Shown here piece by piece: positions 1-9,154 of a stretch of 64,000 bases of DNA; positions within the stretch are counted from its first letter, which is position 1, and each line of letters begins with the position of its first letter. Where the stretch lies: assembly GCF_034093315.1 (NCBI RefSeq), contig NZ_CP139300.1:1550001-1614000 (forward strand), in the 5' to 3' direction. Source of the stretch: Prochlorococcus sp. MIT 1314 (lineage in GTDB: Bacteria; Cyanobacteriota; Cyanobacteriia; PCC-6307; Cyanobiaceae). The position numbers and the translations under genes are program-made. Under the pieces are notes generated by a model. It saw nothing but the letters and a program-made list of their open reading frames with translations, ran no database searches and had not been told where the DNA came from.

Positions 1-313
1 GATGCCTCAAGCTATACAATCATTAAGAGAGAGAAAAACTGTAATTCTTAATTTAACCATGATGGATCCTGATCAGGCGCAAAGAGCGGTTGATTTTATT
101 GCTGGGGGGACATATGCAATTGATGGGCATCAAGAGAGAGTGGGTGAAAGTATTTTTCTTTTTGCTCCAAGTTGTGTAAATGTAACTAGTTCTTCTCCAG
201 AAGAAGCTTCTCCTTCTAATGTGTCTACGAATAATACATCACAATATAGTTTGGAAAAAAACACTGCTCCTGAACCAGCATGGGGTAATTCTAAATTAAG
301 TGCTTATTCATGA
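1..313 (+). CDS. sepF: SepF-like cell division protein, C-terminal part
   Basis: This is the C-terminal part of a SepF (YlmF) family protein, which in Gram-positives and cyanobacteria binds FtsZ and helps organise the division ring at the membrane. The visible 103 residues carry the SepF core: an LRERK stretch, the [19 protein letters not shown] strand-helix, an [13 protein letters not shown] segment, and then a low-complexity Ser/Asn-rich tail. The open frame runs off the left edge, so the N-terminal amphipathic region lies outside the window. The methionine at position 2 is internal, not a start. proC follows after 7 bp on the same strand, an association common in cyanobacteria and suggesting co-transcription. 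Confidence 0.85.
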   Translation, partial: MPQAIQSLRERKTVILNLTMMDPDQAQRAVDFIAGGTYAIDGHQERVGESIFLFAPSCVNVTSSSPEEASPSNVSTNNTSQYSLEKNTAPEPAWGNSKLSAYS

Positions 314-320
314 TTAATCT

Positions 321-1133
321 GTGACTCATAAAATTGCGATTATTGGTTTTGGAAATATTGCAAAAGCTATAATTACACCTTTATTAGATAAAAAATTAAT
401 TAAGCCAGAAAACGTTTATTGTGTTGTAAATTCAAAGAAAAGTTTAGAACATATAAAAGAAAATTATAAATATAATATAAATATTTTTGATTCAAGTTCT
501 AAAGACTCAAAAATAGTTTGGGATTGTAAAGTTAAACTTCTTTCAGTCAAACCCCAGCATCTTAAAGATATTGCTGAGGCAGATAATATAAAAACCAAGG
601 ACAATTTATTAGTTTCAATTCTTGCGGGAGTTTCAATAAATCGACTTACTCAAAAATTTCCAAACCATAAATGTGTGAGAGTTGTTACGAATATTCCAAT
701 AACTGTAGGAAAGGGTTTAACAGGAATTGCATGGGGTGAAAAAATCACAAAAGATCAGAAACAATTTACAAAAGAATTATTTCAAAATACTAGTAAGATT
801 TATGAATTTACTGAAGATTCCCTTGATATATTTTTAGCTTTAACTTCATCAGGTCCTGCAATTATTGCTTTAATTATAGAAGCACTAAGTGATGGTGGTT
901 TGAGTGGTGGATTACCAAAAATGCTTTCTGAAGAACTTGTTATGGAGATGATACTAGGAACTATCAGTCTAATAAAAGAAGAAAAACTAACTACTTCTGA
1001 TGTTAAAAATTTAGTAACCTCTCCAGGCGGAACTACTATTTCTGCTTTAAGGGTTTTAGAGAAAAAGAGTATAAGGTCGGCATTAATTGAATCAATAGTT
1101 TCGGCTAGAAATCGAAGTAAAGATTTTAGTTAG
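321..1133 (+). CDS. proC: Pyrroline-5-carboxylate reductase
   Basis: ProC performs the last step of proline synthesis, reducing 1-pyrroline-5-carboxylate with NAD(P)H in the cytosol. The 270-aa product has the usual length. The N-terminal Rossmann fold shows the GFGNIA dinucleotide-binding loop (residues 9-14), then SVKPQ near 75. The C-terminal substrate-binding domain carries TSSGPA near 174 and the family signature TSPGGTT near 232. The start is a GTG seven bases after the sepF stop; no in-frame ATG lies close enough to keep the Rossmann strand. The stop overlaps the stop of the convergent glycosyltransferase gene by 4 bases. Confidence 0.93.
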   Translation: MTHKIAIIGFGNIAKAIITPLLDKKLIKPENVYCVVNSKKSLEHIKENYKYNINIFDSSSKDSKIVWDCKVKLLSVKPQHLKDIAEADNIKTKDNLLVSILAGVSINRLTQKFPNHKCVRVVTNIPITVGKGLTGIAWGEKITKDQKQFTKELFQNTSKIYEFTEDSLDIFLALTSSGPAIIALIIEALSDGGLSGGLPKMLSEELVMEMILGTISLIKEEKLTTSDVKNLVTSPGGTTISALRVLEKKSIRSALIESIVSARNRSKDFS

Positions 1134-2296
1134 TTTTTGCAATTATTTCTTAAGTTCATATAAGCTTTCTCAAGCGAATTTATATTTTTAGAAATTGTAT
1201 ACCTTTCAAGTACTCTCTCTCTAGCTTTCTTCCCAAGATCTTTTGTGAATGAAGGGTGTTCTACCAGAATTGGGATTATAGTTTTTAGTTGTTCAGCCAC
1301 ATTATCAGTTGAAATTACTATTCCTGCTCCATTATCCAAAACTTCACCATCAGCACCAGCATCTGTTGCTACGCATGCAGTACCAGTAGACATTGCCTCT
1401 AGAAGTGATAATGACAAACCCTCTACTAAGCTTGGTAAGAAAAATACTTCTGCTATTTGCATTATCGCTACTCTAGTTTCTAAATCTAATTCGGCACCCC
1501 ACCAAATTAATTGCTCTTTACTAATGTTAGAAAAACTATTTTCAAGTGTTGACTTCATTGGTCCATCTCCAACAATAACTAATTTGCAATTATTTTTTTT
1601 TGTTTGGCGCCAAGAACGTAAAAGTGATTCGATATTTTTCTCACTTGCAATCCTTCCCATATATAAAAAGATTCTTGCATTGCCAAGCTTATTTTTTACC
1701 TCATCATATTTTTTGTTTCTTTCGCAAAAAGGTTCCCAAATATTTTCATCAACTCCGTTTGGGATAATTATTTGTTTTTCTTTTGGTACTCCAAATTTCT
1801 CAAGAACATTTTTCTGAGGTTCTGAGAAAACGACTATTTTGTCGAACTTGGATAGAGATGGAGCATATAGTTGATATGTTAGTTGTTGAGTGCTTGCAGT
1901 TAAATTTCTATTATTAGCGTCGAATGCTGGGTGAAATGTTCCTATAAGTGGGACATTAACTTCATTACAAATCTCTGGGAGTCTAAAATCTAAAGGAGAT
2001 AAAGTTAGACTAGCATGTACGATATCTGGTTTTAATTTTTTCAGTGATAATCGTAGCTCTTTTTCTGCTCTTGGAGAAGGTATAGTATAAACTTGGGACT
2101 TGATTAAATATGGGAGACTTACTTCAGGATCATTTGCCAGAAATAATGGTTTTGATGAATTTGAAATAGATGGATTATCGAAATGAATAAAACTAATTTT
2201 ATGTCCTCTGGCCTTTAATTTTTCCGTAGTTGCATTACCATAAGATACATTCCCACAGAATGGAGATTTTTTACCCAGCCACGCAATATGAACCAA
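1130..2296 (-). CDS. GT4-type glycosyltransferase
   Basis: This is a retaining GT-B fold glycosyltransferase of the GT4 group (388 aa), probably using a nucleotide-sugar donor. The N-terminal acceptor domain is variable. The C-terminal donor domain has IPNGVD (178-183), YMGRIASEKN (212-221), VGDGP near 242 and the E-x7-E pair at E292 and E300, all typical of GT4. No signal peptide or membrane segment is visible. The acceptor cannot be told from sequence: glycolipid, polysaccharide and sucrose-type substrates are all possible. It does not have the N-terminal motif I would expect of the sulfolipid synthase SqdX. Its neighbours, proC (convergent) and recO (upstream, same strand, 82 bp away), give no functional clue. 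Confidence 0.8.
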   Translation of the reverse strand: MVHIAWLGKKSPFCGNVSYGNATTEKLKARGHKISFIHFDNPSISNSSKPLFLANDPEVSLPYLIKSQVYTIPSPRAEKELRLSLKKLKPDIVHASLTLSPLDFRLPEICNEVNVPLIGTFHPAFDANNRNLTASTQQLTYQLYAPSLSKFDKIVVFSEPQKNVLEKFGVPKEKQIIIPNGVDENIWEPFCERNKKYDEVKNKLGNARIFLYMGRIASEKNIESLLRSWRQTKKNNCKLVIVGDGPMKSTLENSFSNISKEQLIWWGAELDLETRVAIMQIAEVFFLPSLVEGLSLSLLEAMSTGTACVATDAGADGEVLDNGAGIVISTDNVAEQLKTIIPILVEHPSFTKDLGKKARERVLERYTISKNINSLEKAYMNLRNNCKN

Positions 2297-2378
2297 ATTA
2301 ATTGAATAAACTATTTATTAAGTTAACAGTCAAAGTACCCAAGGTCATAATTTTAAAATTTGTTAATGTTGAATCATG

Positions 2379-3164
2379 CTAACTATATAATTCTCTCAGG
2401 ATTTTTAGTGAAGATAGATCTTTCTCTAATTGAGCAGATATCCAAGTTTCAATAATAAATAATATTTTAAGCCAAACTTTTTTAGGCCCTAATAATTCCC
2501 CATTGGATTTTATTGGTAATTCTGGAAAAAGCAGTCTCTGTAATAAGGCGACTTCAGATGAATTTATTTTAAGGTTACTTTGAGGATCTTCGATAGATGA
2601 AAAGCCTTCATTTGGCAAAAAATAACAACTCCATTCCCAATTTCCTAAAGGCGGAATAATAGGAGCGCCTGTTTTACAGCAGTGATGAATTGGTAAATTA
2701 ATCCCCCCGATAGCTAATAGATGAATTAATGATTGAATACTCATCGAAAGTATTTTAATATCTTCTTCTTTAGATTCCTCATATAAAGAAATCCTATCTA
2801 AATGAGCAAGAACACAAGATAAATAGTTTTGTTGCCGGTCATTATTTCCTACTAATAAAAATGTTAATTCAGTTATTGCCTGTGCAGCTGCAAGGCATTC
2901 AATATTTTTCCCCAAACCAGAATAGCTTTTTAATATTTTAAGTTGACGTACAGACTTAAGATTTCTTTTGCCAAAAATCTGCAAACTTAAATATGTTAAA
3001 GGAGTAGCGGCGGCAAGACTACTTTTTGGTCGTCGAGCACCAGGTACAGCTAATCGAATAATTCCTTGCTCGTCGGTAAGAATAGTTATTAATCTATCGT
3101 TTTCTCCTAATGGAGAAGCTTTAATACAGAGACCTTCTAGTCTGCACTCACCAGAACCAGACAT
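2379..3164 (-). CDS. recO: DNA repair protein RecO
   Basis: RecO is the RecFOR-pathway mediator that anneals single strands and loads RecA at gaps. The 261-aa product has the N-terminal OB-fold region (about residues 8-80, with LGENDRLITILT and a GARRPKS turn) followed by the helical domain. The region near 160-180, HHCCKTGAP then SCYF, is where many RecO proteins hold a zinc site; only some of the usual cysteines are recognisable. The stop codon of the upstream deoC-like gene abuts this start (3165/3164), so the two are almost certainly co-transcribed. The family call is firm although RecO sequences diverge strongly. Confidence 0.88.
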   Translation of the reverse strand: MSGSGECRLEGLCIKASPLGENDRLITILTDEQGIIRLAVPGARRPKSSLAAATPLTYLSLQIFGKRNLKSVRQLKILKSYSGLGKNIECLAAAQAITELTFLLVGNNDRQQNYLSCVLAHLDRISLYEESKEEDIKILSMSIQSLIHLLAIGGINLPIHHCCKTGAPIIPPLGNWEWSCYFLPNEGFSSIEDPQSNLKINSSEVALLQRLLFPELPIKSNGELLGPKKVWLKILFIIETWISAQLEKDLSSLKILRELYS

Positions 3165-3824
3165 TTAAATAACTTTTACTTCTTGAAAAATTTCATAAAA
3201 ATTAGAAGTTCCCACGCTACTAATACCATTATCAAACAAATCAATAACTTGTTTCAATTTTTTTACGCCACCTACTACTTTAATTTTATTTTGGGAGCCT
3301 GTTATTTTTAGTATTTCAGCCACATCATTCAATGTAATAGGAGGCCCAAACCCATCTCCGAATTGAAAATTTTTTATTCCTAATTCCAAACATATTTCTA
3401 TAGCATTATACAAAACTTCTTCTTGAAGTTTTGATTTATTTATGATTATTGAAACTGGTAATCCAGATAACTTAACTTGATCAATTTCAGCGGCAAAAGT
3501 TTCTAAATTTCTCTTAGATAAATTAATAAAGTTTGGGATATATTCAATTCCGTTTGCACCTTTATCTTTTGCAAAAATAACTAATTCTTCAATAAAGGAA
3601 ACTGGTAAATCTGCTAAAGGGTAAGAAATTAGTGCATTTATGTTTGCGCTGTAATTGCTTAAACGATTTTTAAAATGATCTAAATAATTCAATGAAGTAG
3701 AAATATTCTTGATATTATAATTTTTTATTAAATCGCAATTCGTGCAGAAATCCTCCCAAGTTAGATAGGGGTTAATGATAATTGCATGAATTTTCTCGTT
3801 TAATTCATATTCAATATTTGACAT
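3165..3824 (-). CDS. deoC: DeoC-like protein, Schiff-base lysine not conserved
   Basis: The 219-aa protein has the length and TIM-barrel pattern of DeoC, which cleaves 2-deoxyribose-5-phosphate to glyceraldehyde-3-phosphate and acetaldehyde. By eye the E. coli catalytic segment FIKTSTG aligns with NFQFGDG (residues 152-158), which puts Gln154 at the Schiff-base lysine (K167 in E. coli). The second active-site lysine seems kept in IKVVGG (K182), while the E. coli D102 position appears to be Glu (IEYIP, 94-98). The N-terminal IDHT-type motif is also absent. Aldolase activity by the classic mechanism is therefore doubtful, and the symbol reflects family only. The gene lies between the hibernation factor gene and recO on one strand with 0-7 bp gaps. 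Confidence 0.7.
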   Translation of the reverse strand: MSNIEYELNEKIHAIIINPYLTWEDFCTNCDLIKNYNIKNISTSLNYLDHFKNRLSNYSANINALISYPLADLPVSFIEELVIFAKDKGANGIEYIPNFINLSKRNLETFAAEIDQVKLSGLPVSIIINKSKLQEEVLYNAIEICLELGIKNFQFGDGFGPPITLNDVAEILKITGSQNKIKVVGGVKKLKQVIDLFDNGISSVGTSNFYEIFQEVKVI

Positions 3825-3831
3825 TTAAAAG

Positions 3832-4416
3832 TTATTTAGATTGAATCAGTCCATAACCTCCATGATTCCTCTTATATATAACTTGAAGTTCATTATTTTT
3901 TTTATTTCTAAAAACATAAAAATCATGATCAATTAGATCTAATTGTTTTCTTGCTTCTTCTGATGAAATTGGATTCATTTCAAAGTATTTATTTTTTATA
4001 GATGGCTCAGGCAGACTTGTTTCTATGCCTTTTTTAAATAAAGCTTTTTCTAAAAGTCCTGATTCCTTACTTTCAATTGGGAAAGATTCTTTATTTTTAA
4101 ATTGATTATTATGGGCTGTTTTATTCTTTCTTTCTTTGTATTTACGTAATTTTCTACAAAGTTTATTTGAAACTAGATCAATGCTTGAGTATAGATTTTC
4201 AGTTTTTTCTTCAGCCCGAATTACTGTACCATTTGCAAAAATTGTAACTTCTGCAGTTTGGAACGAGACTCTTGGATTCTTTTCTATTGAAAGGTGTATG
4301 TCGGCTTCTTTAACGATATCCTTATAGTGATGTGTGGCTTTTTCTATCTTTGCTTCAGTATATTGTTTTAATGCTCCAGTGAGCTCAAGATTTTTCCCAT
4401 GGATTAAAATTCTCAT
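3832..4416 (-). CDS. hpf: Ribosome hibernation promoting factor, long form (LrtA)
   Basis: Long-form HPF dimerises and pairs 70S ribosomes into inactive 100S particles; the cyanobacterial version is known as light-repressed protein LrtA. The 194-aa product has the N-terminal S30AE ribosome-binding domain (about 1-100, starting MRILIHGKNLELT) and a C-terminal dimerisation domain (about 140-190, with MNPISSEEARKQL, DHDFYVFRN and YKRNHGGYGLI), joined by a charged linker. Length and two-domain order match the long form. It is first in a minus-strand run with deoC-like, recO and the glycosyltransferase. It diverges from lipB across only 44 bp, so both promoters must lie in or near that gap. Confidence 0.92.
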   Translation of the reverse strand: MRILIHGKNLELTGALKQYTEAKIEKATHHYKDIVKEADIHLSIEKNPRVSFQTAEVTIFANGTVIRAEEKTENLYSSIDLVSNKLCRKLRKYKERKNKTAHNNQFKNKESFPIESKESGLLEKALFKKGIETSLPEPSIKNKYFEMNPISSEEARKQLDLIDHDFYVFRNKKNNELQVIYKRNHGGYGLIQSK

Positions 4417-4460
4417 AACAAATCTAAAAATATTTACTTACTTTCTAAATTTACTTAAAT

Positions 4461-5111
4461 ATGGTTAATAGAACAGCAATAATTAAACAACCTGATAAGA
4501 TTTCTTCTTTTAATGATGTTTATAAATTACAAAAAGAATATCAGGAGGAATTGATTTTAGATAACTCTAACCCTGATTTTATTTGGATAGGGGAGCATCA
4601 ACTCTGTTATACGTTGGGTAGAGGATCTAATTACGATAATTTATTATTTTCTCTGAATAATCATAATTATGATGTTTATAAGATTGATAGAGGTGGTGAG
4701 GTTACTTGCCATATGCCAGGACAATTAGTAACTTACTTGGTTTTAGATTTGAAAAATTTTAATAAAGATTTAAATTGGTATTTAAGAAAAATTGAAGAAA
4801 TTATTATTAAAATTCTTGGGACTTTTAATATAGATTGTCATTCTAGAAAAGGGTTTACTGGTGTTTGGATAGGAAATAAGAAAATTGCTTCAATTGGAAT
4901 TGGATGTAAAAGATGGATTACGATAAATGGATTTTCAATTAATATTGACTGCGAATTAGAAAACTTTAATAAAATTGTTCCCTGCGGAATAGAAAATTGT
5001 CTGATGGCAAATATGATTGATTACAACAAAAATTTAAATATTCAAGAAGTCAAGATAATTGTTAAAAAAATCATTCAAGAAGAATTTAATTTTGATTTTG
5101 TATCAAAATAG
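4461..5111 (+). CDS. lipB: Octanoyltransferase LipB
   Basis: LipB moves octanoate from octanoyl-ACP to lipoyl-dependent enzyme subunits, the first step of endogenous lipoate synthesis. The 216-aa protein shows the [16 protein letters not shown] signature (77-92), the lysine in KKIASIGIG (140-148) and the catalytic Cys in VPCGI (C175). A likely client protein, the E2 subunit of pyruvate dehydrogenase, is encoded 2.7 kb downstream on the same strand. The ATG start fits the family N-terminus and leaves a 44-bp divergent gap to hpf. The acyl-activating enzyme gene follows after 27 bp, so co-transcription is likely. Confidence 0.93.
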   Translation: MVNRTAIIKQPDKISSFNDVYKLQKEYQEELILDNSNPDFIWIGEHQLCYTLGRGSNYDNLLFSLNNHNYDVYKIDRGGEVTCHMPGQLVTYLVLDLKNFNKDLNWYLRKIEEIIIKILGTFNIDCHSRKGFTGVWIGNKKIASIGIGCKRWITINGFSINIDCELENFNKIVPCGIENCLMANMIDYNKNLNIQEVKIIVKKIIQEEFNFDFVSK

Positions 5112-5138
5112 AAATTAAAATTTCACAATCAATTTGAT

Positions 5139-7082
5139 ATGGGTGATTTAGCGTATTGGCCTTCAGCCAAACCTCTTTCTCAAAAAGATAAATTTTCTAA
5201 AAATAGAGATTTTATTGATAAGCTTAATCATATAGATCAAATTTGGGAAAATTTAAAATTTAAATGTGGTAATACTTTAGCTGTTTGCGATTTAAGAGGG
5301 AAATACAAAGAAAAATTTTCTTATTCTGAGCTGGCTGATTTAATAACAAAAGTCTCTTTTTCTTTTAAAAATTATGGCTTAGTAAAAGGGGATGTAGTCA
5401 CTGTAATATCTGAAAATTCTCCAAGATGGCTAGTATCAGATCAAGGCTTAATGCGTTTAGGAGCAATAAATGCAGTTAGAGGTATTAATTCTCCTTCCGT
5501 AGAATTAGACTATATTATTGATCATTCTAATTCAGTAGGACTAATAGTTCAATCTAAGGAAATTTGGCTAAAATTAAACAATAGGGAAGAATTAAAAAAA
5601 AGATTAAAATTTATAGTTAATTTAGAAGATGAACAATTTGAAAGTTTAATAAGTTGGAATCAATTTATAAGTGCAGGAGAAAAAGAAAATTCAAAAAATA
5701 ATATTATTGAAAAATTTAATCCAAAAATTGATGATGTTGCTACCATTCTTTATACCTCAGGTACAACAGGAAAACCTAAAGGTGTCCCCTTGACTCATGC
5801 AAATTTTTTACATCAAATAATTAATTTGGCTTATATCGCTGATCCAGAACCTGGGACCTCTGTATTAAGCGTATTGCCTATCTGGCATTCTTATGAGAGG
5901 AGTGCTGAATACTTCTTTTTTTCATGTGGTTGCTCACAATACTATACAATCCCAAAATTTCTGAAAGATGATATTACACAAATAAAACCTGTTGTCATGG
6001 CCACTGTCCCAAGACTATGGGAGGCAATACATGATGGTTTTTTTCAGGCTTTAAAAAAAATGCCTTCCAAGAAGCAAAAACTTATTAAGTTTTTGATAAG
6101 TAATAGTTCAGTTTTTAAAAGAAGTCTAAGAAAGATAAGAAATTTAGATATCAATCAAATAACTTTTAAATCAAAAATTCCCTTAATGGGTTCTGTTATT
6201 GGTCGATATCCTTTACATAAATTGTCTACTATTTTTTTATGGCCGAATATTCTTAGACAACTATGCGGAGAAAAACTGAAATTTCCTATTAACGGCGGAG
6301 GTGCATTGCCAGAACATGTGGATCTTTTTTTTGAATCTTTAGGTGTAGACGTTTTGGTGGGATATGGCCTGACAGAAACTAGTCCAGTATTGACTTGTAG
6401 GAGAAGAGAATTAAATGTTAGAGGATCATCCGGTCAGCCTCTAGCATTTACTGAAATCAAAATAGTAAATGATGATAAAAAAAAGATTCTGAAGTTCAGA
6501 GAAGTCGGAAAAATTCTCGTTAAGGGACCACAAGTAATGAAAGGTTATCTTAATAATGAATTAGCTACAAAAGATGTTTTATCCAAGGATGGTTGGTTTG
6601 ATACTGGTGATTTAGGTTTCCTAATACCTAATGGCTCTCTTTTTATAACAGGAAGAGCCAAGGATACAATAGTGCTTTCAAGTGGTGAAAATATAGAACC
6701 GAATCCGCTTGAGACCGAAATCCTTAGTTCTGAATTTATTAATCAGATTCAACTAGTAGGACAAGACAAGAAATGTTTAACAGCCCTTGTAGTGCCTAAT
6801 GTCGAATTGGTTAAAAACAAGTTTTTGGAAGAAGACCTTTCGGAATTAAACCTGAATAAAAATATTGGTACATTTTTTAAATCACAAATTAATAATTTGC
6901 TTAAAAGTCGATTAGGAGCAAGATCAGAAGAACAAATATTAGATTGTTATTTTGTTGATGCCTTTACTTTAGAAAATGGTTTGTTAACACAAACTCTTAA
7001 ACAAAAAAGAAAAGAAATAGAAAAAAAGTATTCATTACAAATAGAAAATATGTATGAAAACAAATTTAGTAAGAAAATTTGA
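5139..7082 (+). CDS. Long-chain acyl-CoA / acyl-ACP synthetase
   Basis: A 647-aa AMP-forming ligase of the ANL superfamily. It has the phosphate-binding loop YTSGTTGKPKG (205-215), the adenine motif GYGLTETSP (about 408) and the hinge motif GWFDTGDLGF (about 485) with GRAKD shortly after. Cyanobacteria usually have one such enzyme, which acts as an acyl-ACP synthetase recycling free fatty acids released from membrane lipids (Aas); annotated names often say long-chain fatty-acid-CoA ligase. The choice between CoA and ACP as acceptor cannot be made from sequence alone. No transmembrane segment is obvious. It lies in a + strand run between lipB and a YlqD-like gene, all lipid- or lipoyl-related except the latter. 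Confidence 0.88.
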   Translation: MGDLAYWPSAKPLSQKDKFSKNRDFIDKLNHIDQIWENLKFKCGNTLAVCDLRGKYKEKFSYSELADLITKVSFSFKNYGLVKGDVVTVISENSPRWLVSDQGLMRLGAINAVRGINSPSVELDYIIDHSNSVGLIVQSKEIWLKLNNREELKKRLKFIVNLEDEQFESLISWNQFISAGEKENSKNNIIEKFNPKIDDVATILYTSGTTGKPKGVPLTHANFLHQIINLAYIADPEPGTSVLSVLPIWHSYERSAEYFFFSCGCSQYYTIPKFLKDDITQIKPVVMATVPRLWEAIHDGFFQALKKMPSKKQKLIKFLISNSSVFKRSLRKIRNLDINQITFKSKIPLMGSVIGRYPLHKLSTIFLWPNILRQLCGEKLKFPINGGGALPEHVDLFFESLGVDVLVGYGLTETSPVLTCRRRELNVRGSSGQPLAFTEIKIVNDDKKKILKFREVGKILVKGPQVMKGYLNNELATKDVLSKDGWFDTGDLGFLIPNGSLFITGRAKDTIVLSSGENIEPNPLETEILSSEFINQIQLVGQDKKCLTALVVPNVELVKNKFLEEDLSELNLNKNIGTFFKSQINNLLKSRLGARSEEQILDCYFVDAFTLENGLLTQTLKQKRKEIEKKYSLQIENMYENKFSKKI

Positions 7083-7121
7083 TTTGTTCTATCTATATTT
7101 AATAAGGTAATTTAATTTTTT

Positions 7122-7565
7122 ATGGAAACAAAAAACTCAATATCTATAAAGCGCTCAATAGCTATTAAAGCTGTAGTTACACCAACTTGGAAGGAAGATG
7201 CTGAAAAAGAATTAAGTAAAGCAATTTCAAACATTGACCAGCAATTATCTCAACTTGAGCAGGAGGGGCAGCAAATAGTAAATAATATTAGATCCCAATC
7301 GGTTAATCCTCTAGATCCAAGAGTTCAAGAACAGGTTAGTCAGGTCCAACAACAAGTTGCAGCAAAACGAAATGAAATTGAAGAACAAAAAAGAAATCTA
7401 CTTCAACAACAGAGTCAAGTTCGCGAATTAAAAATGGACGAAATTGTTGATCAAGGACAAGTAGATAGTTTCTGTGATGTCACTGTGGGCGACAATCTTA
7501 TTGAAAAAATGCAAGTCTCAATTACTGTTAAAGATGGAGTTATTCAATCTATAGATAATAATTAA
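7122..7565 (+). CDS. YlqD-like coiled-coil protein
   Basis: A 147-aa protein resembling the YlqD family of unknown function found in cyanobacteria and Firmicutes. The N-terminus forms a short beta-like segment (SIKRSIAIKAVVTPTWKED), the middle (about 25-110) is a Gln/Glu-rich heptad-like coiled coil, and the last 35 residues return to a compact beta-rich region (VTVGDNLIEKMQVSITVKDG). No signal peptide or membrane segment is seen. The gene sits 39 bp after the acyl synthetase and is followed by a 215-bp gap with a promoter, so it probably ends the lipB transcript. Its role is not known to me. Confidence 0.7.
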   Translation: METKNSISIKRSIAIKAVVTPTWKEDAEKELSKAISNIDQQLSQLEQEGQQIVNNIRSQSVNPLDPRVQEQVSQVQQQVAAKRNEIEEQKRNLLQQQSQVRELKMDEIVDQGQVDSFCDVTVGDNLIEKMQVSITVKDGVIQSIDNN

Positions 7566-7685
7566 ATAAAAAGATTTAGTATGTTGGATTAAAATAGATC
7601 TTAATTGCGAAAATTTTTAAATTCTAATCGATCTAAATTATTACTTTCTTAAGTTTTAAGAGTTTCCACTGTGAACATGATTTCG

Positions 7686-7691
7686 TATAAT
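7686..7691 (+). promoter_or_regulatory. Candidate -10 element upstream of pdhC
   Basis: A perfect TATAAT lies 90 bp upstream of the pdhC ATG inside the 215-bp gap after the YlqD-like gene. A small hairpin (AAGAG at 7698-7702 pairing with CTCTT at 7712-7716) would fall just after the transcription start. No convincing -35 box is seen. It would give pdhC its own transcript with a leader of about 80 nt. Confidence 0.4.
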
Positions 7692-7780
7692 TAGATCAAG
7701 AGTTTAAAGGGCTCTTAATCATAAAAACTTTTGAAAGTTTGGTAAAAATCCCTTGAAACTTATGCAATAAAAATTTTCTT

Positions 7781-9148
7781 ATGTCTCACGAAATATTCAT
7801 GCCTGCCTTGAGTTCTACTATGACGGAGGGCAAGATTGTGGAATGGTTGAAAAATCCGGGAGATAAGGTTGAAAGAGGCGAATCTGTCTTGGTTGTTGAA
7901 TCTGACAAGGCAGATATGGATGTTGAATCTTTTCAAGATGGATATCTTGCAGCAGTTTTGATGCCTGCTGGCAGCACTGCACCTGTTGGAGAAACTATTG
8001 GTCTCATTGTAGAAAATGAGGATGAGATAGCTTCTGTTCAAGAACAAAATAAAGGAAATCAATCCGAAGTCTCTACTTCAGACCAACTTGAATTGGTAAG
8101 CAATAAAACTGAAGAAAAACCAGTGGCCCAGACTGAAAATATCAATAAAGAAGCTGAAGAAGTCGTCTTAAAGAGTGAAAAGCCTGTACCATCTTTTAAT
8201 ACTGATCAAATTAATGCCGCTACAAGTAATGTTTCTTCGAGGATAATTGCATCTCCAAGAGCTAAAAAACTAGCCTCTCAAATGGGTGTTGATTTAGCAA
8301 AGGTTCATGGATCTGGGCCTCACGGAAGGATTCAAGCCGATGATATTTTAAAAGCTAATGGCCAACCTGTTTCTATACCATGGATAGGAGAAGGTGGTTC
8401 TCCTGCAAGTATTCCTGGTGCAAATGTGGGAGTTGAAAGTAAACCAGAAACTTCAGGAAATAGTTTTGGTAATCCTGGAGAAACAGTTCAATTTAATACT
8501 CTTCAAAAAGCGGTAAATAAAAATATGGAATCTAGTTTAGATGTTCCATGTTTTAGGGTGGGTTACTCTATCAATACAGATAAATTAGATAATTTCTACA
8601 AAAAGGTAAAACAGAACGGAGTGACTATGACTGCTTTACTTGTAAAGGCAGTTGCAAAGACACTAAAGAAACATCCTCAAGTTAACTCAAGCTTTTCAGA
8701 GAATGGAATTTCTTATCCAGAAAATATAAATATTGCTGTTGCTGTTGCGATGGAAGATGGGGGCCTAATAACTCCAGTATTAAAAGAACCCTGTAATACT
8801 GATTTATTTGAATTATCTAGGGAATGGAAAGATCTAGTAAAAAGATCGAGATCAAAACAATTAGAACCAGATGAATACTCAACAGGAACATTTACCTTAT
8901 CTAACCTTGGTATGTTTGGTGTTGATAGATTTGACGCAATACTACCCCCAGGGACCGGTGCGATCTTAGCGATAGCATCATCTAAACCAACTGTTTTAGC
9001 TAATAGTGATGGTTCAATATCTGTTAAAAAAATAATGCAAGTAAATCTTACAGCTGATCACAGAGTGATCTATGGAGCTGATGGTGCTTCATTCTTGAAG
9101 GACTTGGCTTACCTGATTGAAAATGAGCCAGAGACACTTGTATCTTGA
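7781..9148 (+). CDS. pdhC: Pyruvate dehydrogenase E2, dihydrolipoamide acetyltransferase
   Basis: This is the acyltransferase core of the pyruvate dehydrogenase complex, passing acetyl groups from E1 through a lipoyl arm to CoA. Domains in order: one lipoyl domain (1-75) with the lipoylated lysine K43 in ESDKADMDVE, an acidic linker, the peripheral subunit-binding domain (about 157-190, ASPRAKKLASQMGVDL then GSGPHGRI), a Pro/Gly-rich linker, and the catalytic domain (about 230-455) with the DHR active-site motif at D426-H427. The 455-aa length and single lipoyl domain match cyanobacterial and plastid E2. It is separated from queA by only 6 bp. Confidence 0.94.
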   Translation: MSHEIFMPALSSTMTEGKIVEWLKNPGDKVERGESVLVVESDKADMDVESFQDGYLAAVLMPAGSTAPVGETIGLIVENEDEIASVQEQNKGNQSEVSTSDQLELVSNKTEEKPVAQTENINKEAEEVVLKSEKPVPSFNTDQINAATSNVSSRIIASPRAKKLASQMGVDLAKVHGSGPHGRIQADDILKANGQPVSIPWIGEGGSPASIPGANVGVESKPETSGNSFGNPGETVQFNTLQKAVNKNMESSLDVPCFRVGYSINTDKLDNFYKKVKQNGVTMTALLVKAVAKTLKKHPQVNSSFSENGISYPENINIAVAVAMEDGGLITPVLKEPCNTDLFELSREWKDLVKRSRSKQLEPDEYSTGTFTLSNLGMFGVDRFDAILPPGTGAILAIASSKPTVLANSDGSISVKKIMQVNLTADHRVIYGADGASFLKDLAYLIENEPETLVS

Positions 9149-9154
9149 TTTTAA

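Noticed and set aside
1245-1817. 190-aa ORF opposite the glycosyltransferase gene
   Set aside because: It is fully inside the GT4 gene, with no recognisable domain; a shadow ORF.
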